From: Deltaproteobacteria bacterium
Lineage (GTDB): Bacteria; Desulfobacterota; Desulfuromonadia; Desulfuromonadales; BM103
DNA length: 56,584 nucleotides
Assembly (NCBI GenBank): GCA_024279915.1
Contig: JAJRRB010000005.1
Coordinates: 1-56,584, forward strand
Reading direction: 5' to 3'
In this document: positions 25,794 to 34,223 of the stretch, piece after piece
Layout: every line of letters begins with the position of its first letter
Position numbering within the stretch: the stretch's first letter is position 1
Translations under genes and position numbers: made by a program
Notes under the pieces: model-generated
Told to the model about the DNA's origin: nothing
The model's input: the letters and a program-made list of their open reading frames with translations, nothing else
The model's database searches: none

Positions 25794-27583
25794 GACCCTG
25801 TCCCAAAAAGGTGAATTTTCGGCAGGTAGGTCTGACCATCAACTGAGTTTTAAAATCGTCAGACCTTTTCTGTTGATTGCCGTTGTTCTTGCCGTATTTC
25901 GTTGATTGTTTTGGCTTTGAGCTGAATTTAAACGCACTACTCCCTCGACGGGCTTATCGGAGTGTCAACAGCTCAAGCCGCCTGGGCGAGTTCCTGGCCA
26001 AGCACTTCTTGTTGCTGTTTAGCCATTCGACCGAGTTTCCAGAGGTTGTGTGCCAGAACACACCATCCGATCCGCACGGTACGGTTCTTGAAGCCCTTGC
26101 TTCTCAATGGGGTGCCAAGGTAAGCGTTCTTAAAAATGCTGATGCGAGCTTCGGTGCCGCCACGGCGCTTTTGTAAACGGCAGAATTCCGCGTCTTCGAG
26201 CTTTTCTCTGAGCATGGGAACAGAACGCGGGCAGATGGCATTGAAGATGGTGTCTTTTTCGAGCTCAGCACGGGCTCTGACACTATCGAAGCCACGGTCT
26301 CCACTGTAACTTTTTGGCAGACCGTAGTGTTGTGTGATTTGCTCTATGCTGGATTTGACAAGCTTACTGTCGCTTGGCGGTTGTTCTTTGATCAATGTCC
26401 AATCGACAATCAGTCCATCGGCTTGTTCTGCAAGATAGAGCCCGTTGCCGAATTCAATTTCAGCATCGGCTTTACCACGGATGAGGACATGGACATCCGA
26501 TTCATAAAGGCTGAGTATTTTATCTTTGTTGGCAACGCGACGCTCTCCGATAAGTCGCTCATGTGCTTGATGTACAGCTTGAGGCAGTTGGTCGAGAATG
26601 TTCTGCATACGGTCAAGGATCACCTGGGTTTCAACTTCGCTCAAATCGGTTTCTTGCCAGCGTGCTTCGCGTTCACGGTAGTAATTGTTCGCGTGGTTCT
26701 CAACAATGCTCATCAGCTTTTTCATGCGGCGAAAGATTTTCTTACGCATCTTCTTTGCCCCCTTCTTTTTACGAACATGCGTCATCTCCATGCAGAGTTT
26801 ATTCATGTTGCGCAGAAACTTCTGGGGAGAGCTGATGCGGTATTTCAGCCCATGATGGCGGATAAGTTCGATGGTTTTGATGAGGGTGCGAACGGCATCG
26901 CGTAGCAGTATCCAGTCGACGGGGAAATGGATGTTGGCCTTGACGCAGGTTGTATCCGCAAAGATCTCATCAAAGCGTAGAACTGTCTCGCGGTAGAGCA
27001 GCTCCTGTGCTCCGACCGGGTCAGAAACAGCTTGGTTGAGATCGTGGACGAGGGATGCAATCTCCTCGTCTGAAAACATTTTTTCAAAACGTTCAACGCT
27101 ACTTTTAGCCACAGGGTAAACACCGTCAACAGACGATGTGTGAGTAAACCATTGAAAGATCTGACTGTCCGCAACGCGATGAGAAAGCTCTCGGTAAGAA
27201 TTGCCAGTGATTCCGAGTAGAATGGAGTAACGCAGAGCCCGCTGAAGTGTTTTGTAATGCTTTTGTCCCGGCTTTGAGGTCTCGGACGATTGGATCTTCC
27301 CGGCAATCATACGATGCTCAAGATCTGTTACCGTTAGGATGCGATCCATCTCTTCGATGGTTGATCGAAATTCACGGTAATCTTTTGCACCAAAAACGAC
27401 AGGAAGTTCTGGACGGAATTCGGGTTGAAATGCGATAGTTGTCATGGATGCCTCGTAACTTTGTTGGGTAACAAGATTATAAGGCATCTCTTTCCGGCAA
27501 GGGAGGCAAAAATGCCTCCTTTGCTGGATTATTTTGTACTGTTAACCCTTGCCAACTGGGCCGTTGCTTAGGTTGGGACAGGC
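25794..27583. mobile_element. insertion sequence with 8-bp target duplication
   Basis: About 1.79 kb, bounded by inverted CCTGTCCCAA (25797-25806) and TTGGGACAGG (27573-27582). TCTAACTA occurs directly on both sides (25786-25793 and 27584-27591), a clean target-site duplication, so the insertion is recent or well kept. It carries one transposase gene on the minus strand. A dyad AGGTCTGAC/GTCAGACC with a T-run near the left end (about 25826-25870) may stop inward transcription. It landed 1 bp from the outer arm of an array palindrome. Confidence 0.85.
25973..27445 (-). CDS. DDE transposase
   Basis: A 490-residue transposase. DDE-type landmarks: RFDEIFADTTCVKANIHFP (first Asp region), a long helical insertion, SGDRGFDS (second Asp) and a C-terminal RRGGTEARISIFKNAYLG with its Glu, followed by WCVLAHNLWKLGR. 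This most resembles IS1202/ISNCY-like transposases, but I do not fix the family. ATG 27445 is chosen over 27487 because GAGG precedes it by 5 nt and a TATAAT box lies at about 27479-27474 between the two. Confidence 0.88.
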   Translation of the reverse strand: MTTIAFQPEFRPELPVVFGAKDYREFRSTIEEMDRILTVTDLEHRMIAGKIQSSETSKPGQKHYKTLQRALRYSILLGITGNSYRELSHRVADSQIFQWFTHTSSVDGVYPVAKSSVERFEKMFSDEEIASLVHDLNQAVSDPVGAQELLYRETVLRFDEIFADTTCVKANIHFPVDWILLRDAVRTLIKTIELIRHHGLKYRISSPQKFLRNMNKLCMEMTHVRKKKGAKKMRKKIFRRMKKLMSIVENHANNYYREREARWQETDLSEVETQVILDRMQNILDQLPQAVHQAHERLIGERRVANKDKILSLYESDVHVLIRGKADAEIEFGNGLYLAEQADGLIVDWTLIKEQPPSDSKLVKSSIEQITQHYGLPKSYSGDRGFDSVRARAELEKDTIFNAICPRSVPMLREKLEDAEFCRLQKRRGGTEARISIFKNAYLGTPLRSKGFKNRTVRIGWCVLAHNLWKLGRMAKQQQEVLGQELAQAA

Positions 27584-27592
27584 TCTAACTAT

Positions 27593-27656
27593 TGTCCCGT
27601 TCACCTCGTCGCTGACACACCTGAAATAATGTCCCAGTGGCGTGCAACTGACACAC
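27593..27656 (-). repeat. array palindrome (minus orientation) behind the gene at 27686
   Basis: Read on the minus strand: outer arm GTGTGTCAGTTGCAC, core ACGCCACTGGGACAT, loop, inner arm GTGTCAG, then GGTGAACGGGACAA as the other outer arm. Outer arms match at about 9 of 14 positions. It follows the stop of the minus-strand gene by 30 nt. Confidence 0.7.
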
Positions 27657-27685
27657 TCAGCCTTTGTGTTGACTTTACCTATTTG

Positions 27686-29356
27686 TCAATCGCACATATA
27701 TAGCTGTTGTTTAGACCGTTTCGCTGCTTTGGCCACGTTGCTATCATTATCCTTCTCAAGAACATCAAGGATGTATTGAGTTTTGTTTAGCCTACAACTG
27801 CCGAATTCTCCGCCGAGTAGTTCAAGCTTTACCTCTGAGTTGAGTTTTATGACAAGGCTCTGTTTTGCCTCAATACTATAATCTTTAGAGGATATATATT
27901 GGTATAGATAATCGTTTCTGCCGGACAGGACTAGATATTCCAATATTGTTGGGCTAATATCATAACAACGACCTCCCCCGTGAGTTTCTAAAATCCCGTC
28001 AAAATATCTGATAATTTTATCAACGTCAGGGGTAGCTTTGTTTGCAATGTTGTCTAAGGCAGCTAAAGCTATTTCACAATCTTTCTCTTTGGCAACGAAA
28101 CGATAATAATTCTCCTGGCCGATAAAATCGTATAAATCCTCTTCCGGATGTTTCGGATTTGAAACGCATGCGCGCCTAACAAACCTATCCCCATTCTGCG
28201 AGAACTTTACTAATTTTTCCGCTGAAATCCTTTCACTACTAGCAATGTATTCTGTTAATCTTCCTCTGTCATATAGCTTGTTTAATAATGTTTCGTATAT
28301 GTAGTCTGGAGTGTATTTGTTTTGAACTAAATCGCTTGCGACTCTAGTGTGACCTTCATAGTGTTTTACGGTCTCGCCATTGTCGTTGTCATGATTATTT
28401 GTTAGGTCGTATAGCCATTCTATATGTTGTTGCTTCTTTGCAGATACTGCGATTTGAATCATTAGATAGAGGATACTTTCAGGATATGAATTATGTTCTT
28501 TTAGCCATTCATTGATTCTGCCAATCTCATAATCTATCAATTCTTCTGAAAGAAAAATTTGTTCTCTAAAGCTCATTTTGTAATGAAAGATGCTCCTTGA
28601 AATGCCTATTGCATCTATTAGCTCAAGCTGCTTGTATTCATCATTGAGTTTTACAATTTTATCAACGAGGAACTCATTGTTTCCATACTTGCCATAAGTC
28701 AGTTTGTATTTTTTTATCTTTTCTTCTCCAGCATCATAATCAATCATCCTTTTCTCGCGATAATACTGTTTAATGTCTTCGGGTAAATTGTTGCAAGCAG
28801 ACACATCAATCCCTAACTCATAAAGTATTACTGCAAACTCACTCGTCATTCGACTATCGCAATTGTATAGTAGGTGAGTTATGGCTCTGCGTCCTTCTCT
28901 TGTTAGATGAGATCTATATATTCCTTTTTCTAACTTGTAGTGATTATTTACAGCAGCCAGATTCCAAAATTTTACATCATTAACGTATTTCACATCTCTT
29001 ACATACAGCCCAGCCGCAATCATGAGGACGGGGACCAATCCAATGATTGCGGCAAATACACCTAAACGATTTTGTTTGTCATGTAGATACTTAACAGCAA
29101 TAGAAAAACAAAGCGTAATGCCACCCCAAAGTCCAATGACCAAAGGAGCTGCCGCGTACTGGAAATTCCAGCCACCCGGTTTAATAGTAATTAGTACACC
29201 CAGATAGCCTATAACTAGTGATATTGCGATTGGTCCAAAGACGTATTTTTTGAAAGTGGCTATTGCTGTCACAAGAAAAACTACATAAACGCCCGGACCG
29301 ATCATAATCAACAACATAGAAAGGTTGTATATGGCATCAGCTAAAACCGCACTCAT
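27686..29356 (-). CDS. membrane protein with helical-repeat C-terminus (array gene)
   Basis: A 556-residue protein. The first 125 residues contain four or five membrane spans (LLIMIGPGVYVVFLVTAIAT, IAISLVIGYLGVLI, PLVIGLWGGITLCF, AAIIGLVPVLMIAAGLY). The rest is soluble and helical; at about 395-450 it has VRRACVSNPKHPEEDLYDF, the pattern of leucine-rich-variant/HEAT-like repeats that also appears in the array gene at 32298. No function known. GGGGA lies 6-7 nt before the ATG. AT-rich codon use sets it apart from the host genes to the left. A terminator and a repeated leader lie upstream (29381-29600). Confidence 0.75.
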   Translation of the reverse strand: MSAVLADAIYNLSMLLIMIGPGVYVVFLVTAIATFKKYVFGPIAISLVIGYLGVLITIKPGGWNFQYAAAPLVIGLWGGITLCFSIAVKYLHDKQNRLGVFAAIIGLVPVLMIAAGLYVRDVKYVNDVKFWNLAAVNNHYKLEKGIYRSHLTREGRRAITHLLYNCDSRMTSEFAVILYELGIDVSACNNLPEDIKQYYREKRMIDYDAGEEKIKKYKLTYGKYGNNEFLVDKIVKLNDEYKQLELIDAIGISRSIFHYKMSFREQIFLSEELIDYEIGRINEWLKEHNSYPESILYLMIQIAVSAKKQQHIEWLYDLTNNHDNDNGETVKHYEGHTRVASDLVQNKYTPDYIYETLLNKLYDRGRLTEYIASSERISAEKLVKFSQNGDRFVRRACVSNPKHPEEDLYDFIGQENYYRFVAKEKDCEIALAALDNIANKATPDVDKIIRYFDGILETHGGGRCYDISPTILEYLVLSGRNDYLYQYISSKDYSIEAKQSLVIKLNSEVKLELLGGEFGSCRLNKTQYILDVLEKDNDSNVAKAAKRSKQQLYMCD

Positions 29357-29380
29357 GTCAAATCCCCATCATCAAATACA

Positions 29381-29418
29381 CCATAAAGAAAAGCCACCCG
29401 CAGTCGTACGGACGGCTT
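29381..29418 (-). terminator. leader terminator, minus-strand copy
   Basis: Stem AAGCCACCCG (29391-29400) and CGGACGGCTT (29409-29418); on the minus strand the T-rich run TTCTTT follows. It is the same hairpin as at 30982, 35006 and 37237, and like them stands between the leader and the start of a gene. Confidence 0.75.
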
Positions 29419-29439
29419 GTAGTTGTCGTTCATATTCCC

Positions 29440-29600
29440 CCTAAATTCTTATACACCAAACAACTGACACACTCGGCAATTTACGCCCATTGACCTGAAA
29501 CGCTAAAAGATAGGCTGTCTCAGAAGTTGTGTCAGGAGTTTATTATATCAACAAATGCCCTGTGTGGACAATTCCTGAATACCCTGCGACTGACACACCC
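29440..29600 (-). repeat. repeated long leader, minus-strand copy
   Basis: Read on the minus strand the order is TCAGGAATTGTCC, CTGACACAACTTCTGAGACA, TTTTAGCG, GTAAATTGCCGAGTGTGTCAG, TTGGTGTATAAGAATTTAG, then the terminator. The same ordered blocks occur on the plus strand before the genes at 31036, 32298 and 35103. More array-type fragments (GTGTGTCAGTCGC, GGCGGGTGTGTCAG) continue to about 29645. Confidence 0.7.
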
Positions 29601-29747
29601 GCCTTCATATTCCAGAAGGGTGCCTCTGACACACCCGCCTTTCATTCATCTGGGTCGTATCTTGAACTTTGAGTTACACGCCTGAAGATGATGAAATTAG
29701 TTGTAAATCCTGATTAGCCAATGACCAACCAATGAATATTCTGTCTA
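29601..29747. other. turning point of the array
   Basis: Divergence between minus-strand genes on the left and plus-strand genes on the right. It holds two GACACACCCGCCTT fragments (about 29591-29605 and 29630-29643) and AT-rich sequence. I see no integrase gene or attI-like site here. Confidence 0.45.
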
Positions 29748-29966
29748 TTGTTAAATTTGATAATTGTGTTGTTGCCAGACTTATATAAGGCATTTAAGGC
29801 TGGTGAGCTACATCATAGATCATTTGTTATTAAAAAATCGGATGGTAGAAAATATTATTATTTTAATCTTGTATTAATGTTACTAGTCGTTTTGTTTTTA
29901 TCAGTAATTATCGTACTAGTAGCTGTAGGTGTAATAAGTGAAGAAATATATTTTGTAGCTTTTTAG
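29748..29966 (+). CDS. 72-residue two-span membrane protein (array gene)
   Basis: Reading frame from TTG 29748 with a pattern known from small membrane proteins: an amphipathic start, ...AFKAGELHHRSFVIKKSDG, then a hydrophobic stretch FNLVLMLLVVLFLSVIIVLVAVG. No ribosome site is visible before the TTG, so the start is uncertain. The palindrome at 30013 follows it, as for other array genes. Function unknown. Confidence 0.45.
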   Translation: MLNLIIVLLPDLYKAFKAGELHHRSFVIKKSDGRKYYYFNLVLMLLVVLFLSVIIVLVAVGVISEEIYFVAF

Positions 29967-30012
29967 GGCGACCGGGGTCGGGGGCGTGAAATATGACATA
30001 TTGGTGTTAATT

Positions 30013-30074
30013 ATCCCACACACCACGCCTCTGGAACGTTAAATCAGGTGTGTCAGGACCGAGGTATTTAGGAC
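30013..30074 (+). repeat. array palindrome E1
   Basis: Outer arms ATCCCACACACC (from 30013) and GGTATTTAGGACT (to 30075) pair at 8 of 11 core positions. Conserved core ACGCCTCTGGAAC, loop, GTGTCAGGACCGA between them. The next gene starts 19 nt later. Confidence 0.75.
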
Positions 30075-30092
30075 TGCTGACCAGAAGACAAT

Positions 30093-30764
30093 ATGACTAT
30101 TGATTCGAATAAATTAAAGATAACAATCATTCCGGTTCCAGGTAACGATTGGGAACCAGTAAGGGGTGACATTAGGGCTATATATGACGGCGAAGTTTGC
30201 CCTTACGTAGAGGTCAGTGGGCAAATTGCAAGAAGGTTTGTCGGCTATGAAACCATAAAAAAAGACCTAGAAATCTGTCATAAAATCTTTGTGGAGATTG
30301 TTAATACCGAGGATCGCAACCCCTACATACAAAACGCACTATGGGAGTCATTTATAACAAAATACGGGCGTTGCTTTGTCTCTTCTGATGGCCGAGGCAT
30401 CAAGTTAGAAAGAAAGAATATTTTCAAAGGAGAAAATGCTTATTTAGCAGAAGCTCATGACTCACTTATACATAAACGTCATAATTTTTCTGCTCATGCA
30501 GGGAATAGTGAAGACGATATAGTTTCGGGCAGGCTTGCTTTATTGCCACCCCAAAAGGGGAGAGAGCTAGTTGCTTTCTATATAGCTAGAGACTTTGCTC
30601 TTCGCAGCAATGAAGATCAGACAAAAAAATACTTAATATTGTTAGACCACGTCGTTAAATATGTGGACAACCTCTTGACGCCGATCTACAAGAAAATCAA
30701 AGAAGAATATGCAAGTAAAGACATAGATGAGCTGTACGAACAATCCAAGTATATTATTGTTTAG
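30093..30764 (+). CDS. array gene, possible HEPN-like protein
   Basis: A 223-residue soluble protein with no signal peptide. About residues 125-145 read SLIHKRHNFSAHAGNSEDD, where R...H spacing (RHNFSAH) recalls the RX4-6H motif of HEPN ribonucleases; the flanking sequence is helical. The N-terminal half has mixed strands and helices (KITIIPVPGNDW, SGQIARRFVGYET). A nuclease role is only a suggestion. The ribosome site is weak. It sits between palindromes E1 and E2 like a single-gene cassette. Confidence 0.65.
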   Translation: MTIDSNKLKITIIPVPGNDWEPVRGDIRAIYDGEVCPYVEVSGQIARRFVGYETIKKDLEICHKIFVEIVNTEDRNPYIQNALWESFITKYGRCFVSSDGRGIKLERKNIFKGENAYLAEAHDSLIHKRHNFSAHAGNSEDDIVSGRLALLPPQKGRELVAFYIARDFALRSNEDQTKKYLILLDHVVKYVDNLLTPIYKKIKEEYASKDIDELYEQSKYIIV

Positions 30765-30765
30765 C

Positions 30766-30830
30766 GTCTCAACACCACGGCTCAGGCACATGAGGGCGAG
30801 TGTGTCAGTCGGAGGGTTTCTAGGAATTGT
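30766..30830 (+). repeat. array palindrome E2
   Basis: Left arm GTCTCAACACCACGGC, inner GTGTCAGTCGGA, right arm GGGTTTCTAGGAATTG. The outer arms here do not pair well, so it may be a hybrid of two elements. A long leader follows. Confidence 0.65.
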
Positions 30831-30844
30831 CCACAAAAGATGAT

Positions 30845-30960
30845 TTCGGCTCTCATTAACCGCTGACACAACTTATGAGACACCTTCGTTTTTGACGTTT
30901 GATAACAATGGGCGTATATTGGCCACTGTGTCAGTTGCTAGGGTTATGAGAATTGCCGGG
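30845..30960 (+). repeat. repeated long leader before the gene at 31036
   Basis: Contains CTGACACAACTTATGAGACA, TTTTTGACGTTT, GGGCGTATATTGGCC and CTGTGTCAGTTGCTAGG in the order seen in the other leaders. A tail GCCGGGGGGCTAACGATAGATG (in two parts around 30955-30976) resembles the 3' strand of the riboswitch at 34907 but the aptamer hairpins are missing. Confidence 0.65.
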
Positions 30961-30981
30961 GGGCTAACGATAGATGATAAC

Positions 30982-31014
30982 AAGCCATCCGTACGACTGC
31001 GGGTGGCTTTTTTT
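30982..31014 (+). terminator. leader terminator before the gene at 31036
   Basis: Ten-bp stem AAGCCATCCG (30982-30991) and CGGGTGGCTT (31000-31009) with one mismatch-wobble, then TTTTTTT. It ends only 22 nt before the gene start, so it must be read through for expression. Confidence 0.85.
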
Positions 31015-31035
31015 GTTTCCACTGAGAGGCTTTTT

Positions 31036-32001
31036 TTGAAGATACTGCGGATTCTATTTTGTGTTTTCCTTGTGACAGTTGTTTGCAGTCATTGTGCGGT
31101 GGCAGCTAAGGTCTCTATCCAGGTTGTTGATGAGGAAGGCCATCCTATCGTAGGTGCAAAGGTAGGGGTCGGCTTCAATTACAATACTGGGTGGGGCACA
31201 AATAATGAAAGCAATCACGGGTTTTCGGATACAGAGGGTAACTTTACTGCCACAGGGGGTGGGAATGGTCATGTATCATATGGAGCTAAGAAAGAGGGGT
31301 ATTACAATAGTCATTATTCATACGATTTTATAAAAACAGGCATTCTCCGATGGGAACCTCATAATCCGGAACTACAGGTAATGCTACGTAAGATAGAAAA
31401 CCCTGTACCGATGTATGCAAGGGATATCCGCACATCACCAATTGAGATTCCCGCAGTTGATAAAGATGTTGGATTTGATTTGATTGAATTTGATTGGGTT
31501 TCTCCTTATGGTCGGGGTGTTCATAGCGACTTTATCTTTCACCTAGACAAAGGAATAATCGACCGAAAAAACTTCGATGAGAAGCTTACTATATTCTTCC
31601 TTAACTCGAATGATGGGATACAGCCATACTATGAAGAAATGCAGTACGGTAGTGACTTCAAACTGCCTAGGGCTGCTCCAATGGGTGGATATCAAACCAA
31701 GTTGGAATTACATGCATGGCGGGCACCTGACGACAATAGTGTCCAGAGGAACTTCGACTTTGTGAAAAATGACCTTAATTACTTTTTTAGAATACGGTCA
31801 CAAGACAAAGATGGAGAAGTTTCTCAAGCAATGTATGGAAAGATATTGGAACCTATTCGTTTTTCGGCACTTCGTTCACCAACAGCAAAAATTGCTTTTA
31901 AATACTACCTTAATCCAGATGGCTCCAAAAATCTGGAATACGATCCAAAGCGTAACCTATTTGAGGGGCTGCCCCCTCGGGAATGGGTTGGAATAAAGTA
32001 A
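31036..32001 (+). CDS. secreted protein with carboxypeptidase-regulatory-like domain (array gene)
   Basis: From TTG 31036 the product (321 residues) has a signal peptide LKILRILFCVFLVTVVCSHC ending AVAA, then a beta-sandwich of carboxypeptidase-regulatory type: VSIQVVDEEGHPIVGAKV ... GFSDTEGNFTATG (about 26-85). After it comes KIENPVPMYARD and an uncharacterised C-terminal domain. GAGAGG lies about 6 nt upstream of the TTG; earlier in-frame starts would add a non-signal N-terminus coming from the terminator. Exported; function unknown. Confidence 0.75.
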   Translation: MKILRILFCVFLVTVVCSHCAVAAKVSIQVVDEEGHPIVGAKVGVGFNYNTGWGTNNESNHGFSDTEGNFTATGGGNGHVSYGAKKEGYYNSHYSYDFIKTGILRWEPHNPELQVMLRKIENPVPMYARDIRTSPIEIPAVDKDVGFDLIEFDWVSPYGRGVHSDFIFHLDKGIIDRKNFDEKLTIFFLNSNDGIQPYYEEMQYGSDFKLPRAAPMGGYQTKLELHAWRAPDDNSVQRNFDFVKNDLNYFFRIRSQDKDGEVSQAMYGKILEPIRFSALRSPTAKIAFKYYLNPDGSKNLEYDPKRNLFEGLPPREWVGIK

Positions 32002-32002
32002 C

Positions 32003-32066
32003 TGTCTCAGTTGCACGCCCCAGGAACATGAAGTCGGTTGTGTCAGTCGGAGGGTATTCAGGAATT
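32003..32066 (+). repeat. array palindrome E3
   Basis: Left arm TGTCTCAGTTGCACGCC, inner CAGGAAC ... GTGTCAG, right arm GGGTATTCAGGAATTG. It begins one base after the stop codon of the preceding gene. Pairing of outer arms is weak. Confidence 0.65.
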
Positions 32067-32260
32067 GCACGTTTCAGCCGATTTTTCCTTAATGAGACTG
32101 CTGGCACAACTTCCGAGACAGCCTGAGTTTTGACGTGTTGTGCTGATTGCTGTAAATTGCCGAGTGTGTCAGGATCTAGGGTTATGGGAGTCTGTTGCTT
32201 GGAGGGGGCAACAAAGTCTGGCCTCAAGTCATCCTCCAGTTTGGGGATGGCTTTTCTACT
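32067..32260 (+). repeat. repeated long leader before the gene at 32298
   Basis: Blocks in order: GCACGTTTCAGCCGATTTTT, CTGGCACAACTTCCGAGACA, TTTTGACGTG, GTAAATTGCCGAGTGTGTCAG (in two parts), CTAGGGTTATGGGAG. It ends in AAGTCATCC/GGATGGCTTTTC (about 32225-32260), a diverged copy of the leader terminator. No intact aptamer is seen. Confidence 0.6.
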
Positions 32261-32297
32261 TTTTCTGTGGTGCTGTTCCCGACAGTGGAGAAAGATA

Positions 32298-33656
32298 ATG
32301 TATATAATTCAAGCAATCTTGATGGTAGTGGTCATTGGCTTTGTTATTTTTTCCCTTCTGGGGATGTTCTTTTTCTCAAAGGAAAACTTTGGGCTTTATA
32401 TTGTAAAAACCTGTGCAGCTGGATTCATTGGGGCAATTTTGACGCCACTTGCTTTAGGTCTATTTAATTATGGGAAAGATTATTTAGAGAAATCAATTCG
32501 CCTGAATACTGCAAATAAGGAATTTGAGTATTTTGAAAAGACACTTTCAGGAGCTATTACTGAAGAAGAATTTGTATCCCATTATGGAGAAAATGATTTA
32601 TCCGGATATGGAAAACAGAAATTAACTTTTGAATTTGACTATCAAAAAAAATTAAAAGATTCAGGACTAAAAACCAATGAAGTGTATAGCCTAATAGATG
32701 TCCTGAATAAGTATCCTGAAATTATTTCCGCCCTTCTATTCCATCCAGCGGTATCTGTTCAATATAGGTTAGATATAGCAACAGAGCTTGTAGATAGTAT
32801 TAACAACATGTATTATTTCACTTTTCTAAGAATTTTGTCGAAACATGAAAATACACCTCCTGAAATTTTAATCAAAATTGCATCAAGAGCTCGACTATTT
32901 TATGTTGAAATGGTCGTAGAAAATATCAATGCTCCCAAGATTGCTGAAATTATTTACCTCATTAGGAAAGATGCTAATCGCCAGAAAAGTCAATTGTCTG
33001 GGGATTACGACGACCCAGATTACAAAAATGCTTGGGATACACTTGCAAGTGATAGTCATGAATATGTGCGGCTAAAAGTAGCCCAACATTCATACGTTCC
33101 TCCTGAAGTACTCGAAATATTAGCAGAAGATCAATCAAATGATGTTTTGTGTTGGGTGTTACTGAATGAAAACATTTCAGGCAAGACGAAAAAGAAAATT
33201 GCTTCTAAAACTGGAATGACAAATGAGGAGTTATTATATCAACATGTAACTTCTGATGAGAGTTATAAACATCGAACAAAACGTCAGGCTATTGCAAAAT
33301 ATTACAATTTAAGCAAAAGGTTATTGTCTGCACTATCTAAAGATCAGGTCACAGCTGTTCGCCGGGAGGTAGCCAACAGACATGATCTTTCAAGCGATAT
33401 ATGTTTAAAATTATCAAAAGACAGAAATGATTCCGTGAGAGCATCTATCGCTATAAACCCAAATACCCCGAACGCAGTGATCGAATCTCTTGTAAATGAC
33501 AGACATTGGGAGGTGCTACTTAATCTTGCAAAAAACCCAAGCACACCCCTAAATGTACTTGAAAAACTGAGGGGAGTTGAACCAAGTGGTTGGATTGACG
33601 GATTTCATGTAAAGGATATTATTGCCGCAGTAGACGCCAACTTGATTTCGCGTTAA
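32298..33656 (+). CDS. membrane-anchored helical-repeat protein (array gene)
   Basis: A 452-residue protein with two membrane spans at the start (about 3-27 and 33-55) and a long helical-repeat domain. Clear leucine-rich-variant/HEAT units occur at about 250-275 (VRLKVAQHSYVPPEVLEILA), 345-372 (VRREVANRHDLSSDICLKLS), 373-398 (VRASIAINPNTPNAVIESL) and 399-425. Such repeats bind proteins or nucleic acid. GGAG lies 7 nt before ATG 32298, preferred over earlier in-frame starts that run into the leader. It shares the plan of the gene at 27686: membrane part first, repeats after. Confidence 0.78.
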   Translation: MYIIQAILMVVVIGFVIFSLLGMFFFSKENFGLYIVKTCAAGFIGAILTPLALGLFNYGKDYLEKSIRLNTANKEFEYFEKTLSGAITEEEFVSHYGENDLSGYGKQKLTFEFDYQKKLKDSGLKTNEVYSLIDVLNKYPEIISALLFHPAVSVQYRLDIATELVDSINNMYYFTFLRILSKHENTPPEILIKIASRARLFYVEMVVENINAPKIAEIIYLIRKDANRQKSQLSGDYDDPDYKNAWDTLASDSHEYVRLKVAQHSYVPPEVLEILAEDQSNDVLCWVLLNENISGKTKKKIASKTGMTNEELLYQHVTSDESYKHRTKRQAIAKYYNLSKRLLSALSKDQVTAVRREVANRHDLSSDICLKLSKDRNDSVRASIAINPNTPNAVIESLVNDRHWEVLLNLAKNPSTPLNVLEKLRGVEPSGWIDGFHVKDIIAAVDANLISR

Positions 33657-33694
33657 ACAAAATAATATATTGTATGAATTAAGATGATCAAATA

Positions 33695-33756
33695 GTCCCA
33701 GAAACCACGGTTCTGGGACGTAATTTGGGGTGTGTCAGCGACGGGGTTTTTAGGAC
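33695..33756 (+). repeat. array palindrome E4
   Basis: GTCCCAGAAACC (33695-33706) pairs with GGTTTTTAGGAC (33745-33756) at 11 of 12 positions including one G-T. Inner TTCTGGGAC and GTGTCAG flank the loop. One of the best examples of self-complementary arms. Confidence 0.8.
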
Positions 33757-33790
33757 ATCTTCTCTCCGACCAAAATTTAGGTGGTAAGAC

Positions 33791-34192
33791 ATGACAAAGA
33801 AGAACGTGATTTTGTTTGTTGGGTTCGTTGCCGCCTTTCTCACCACTTCATTATTTTATAAAGTTTTTGTCGTCCCTCGACTTCCTGAGGTGAACTCAGT
33901 CCCTGTAATCTGGTGGATATTATGCGGATCTCCGATTGTTGCCATCGGGATCTATGCCGGATGGACTGCGAAACATATCATCTCCGTCTTCCCTCTAAGT
34001 TTTATGGGCACAATTGGCTATGTTATGGCTCTTCAATTCACAGGGCAAGGTTTCCACGACATCGAGCCTGGGACCAGTGGTCATTTTATGCAGTTGATAG
34101 CGAGCGGGGGGACAGTTTTGGTGTTTCTTGTCTTCGTTATAGGGGTTGGTCGACTCTCTCTGACGTTTTATAGACGTCGAGTCACTTCCTAA
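33791..34192 (+). CDS. 133-residue membrane protein (array gene)
   Basis: About four membrane spans: ILFVGFVAAFLTTSLFYKV, IWWILCGSPIVAIGIYAGW, FPLSFMGTIGYVMALQF and GTVLVFLVFVIGVGRL, ending in a short basic tail. AGGTGG precedes the ATG by 6 nt. No family recognised. It sits alone between palindromes E4 and E5. Confidence 0.7.
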   Translation: MTKKNVILFVGFVAAFLTTSLFYKVFVVPRLPEVNSVPVIWWILCGSPIVAIGIYAGWTAKHIISVFPLSFMGTIGYVMALQFTGQGFHDIEPGTSGHFMQLIASGGTVLVFLVFVIGVGRLSLTFYRRRVTS

Positions 34193-34223
34193 CAAATCAC
34201 GGACCTGGATCAGGAAGAAGGTT

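Noticed and set aside
30845-31035. Complete GEMM riboswitch before the gene at 31036
   Set aside because: Only a 3'-strand scrap resembling GCCGGGCTACC and the terminator remain; both aptamer hairpins are missing.
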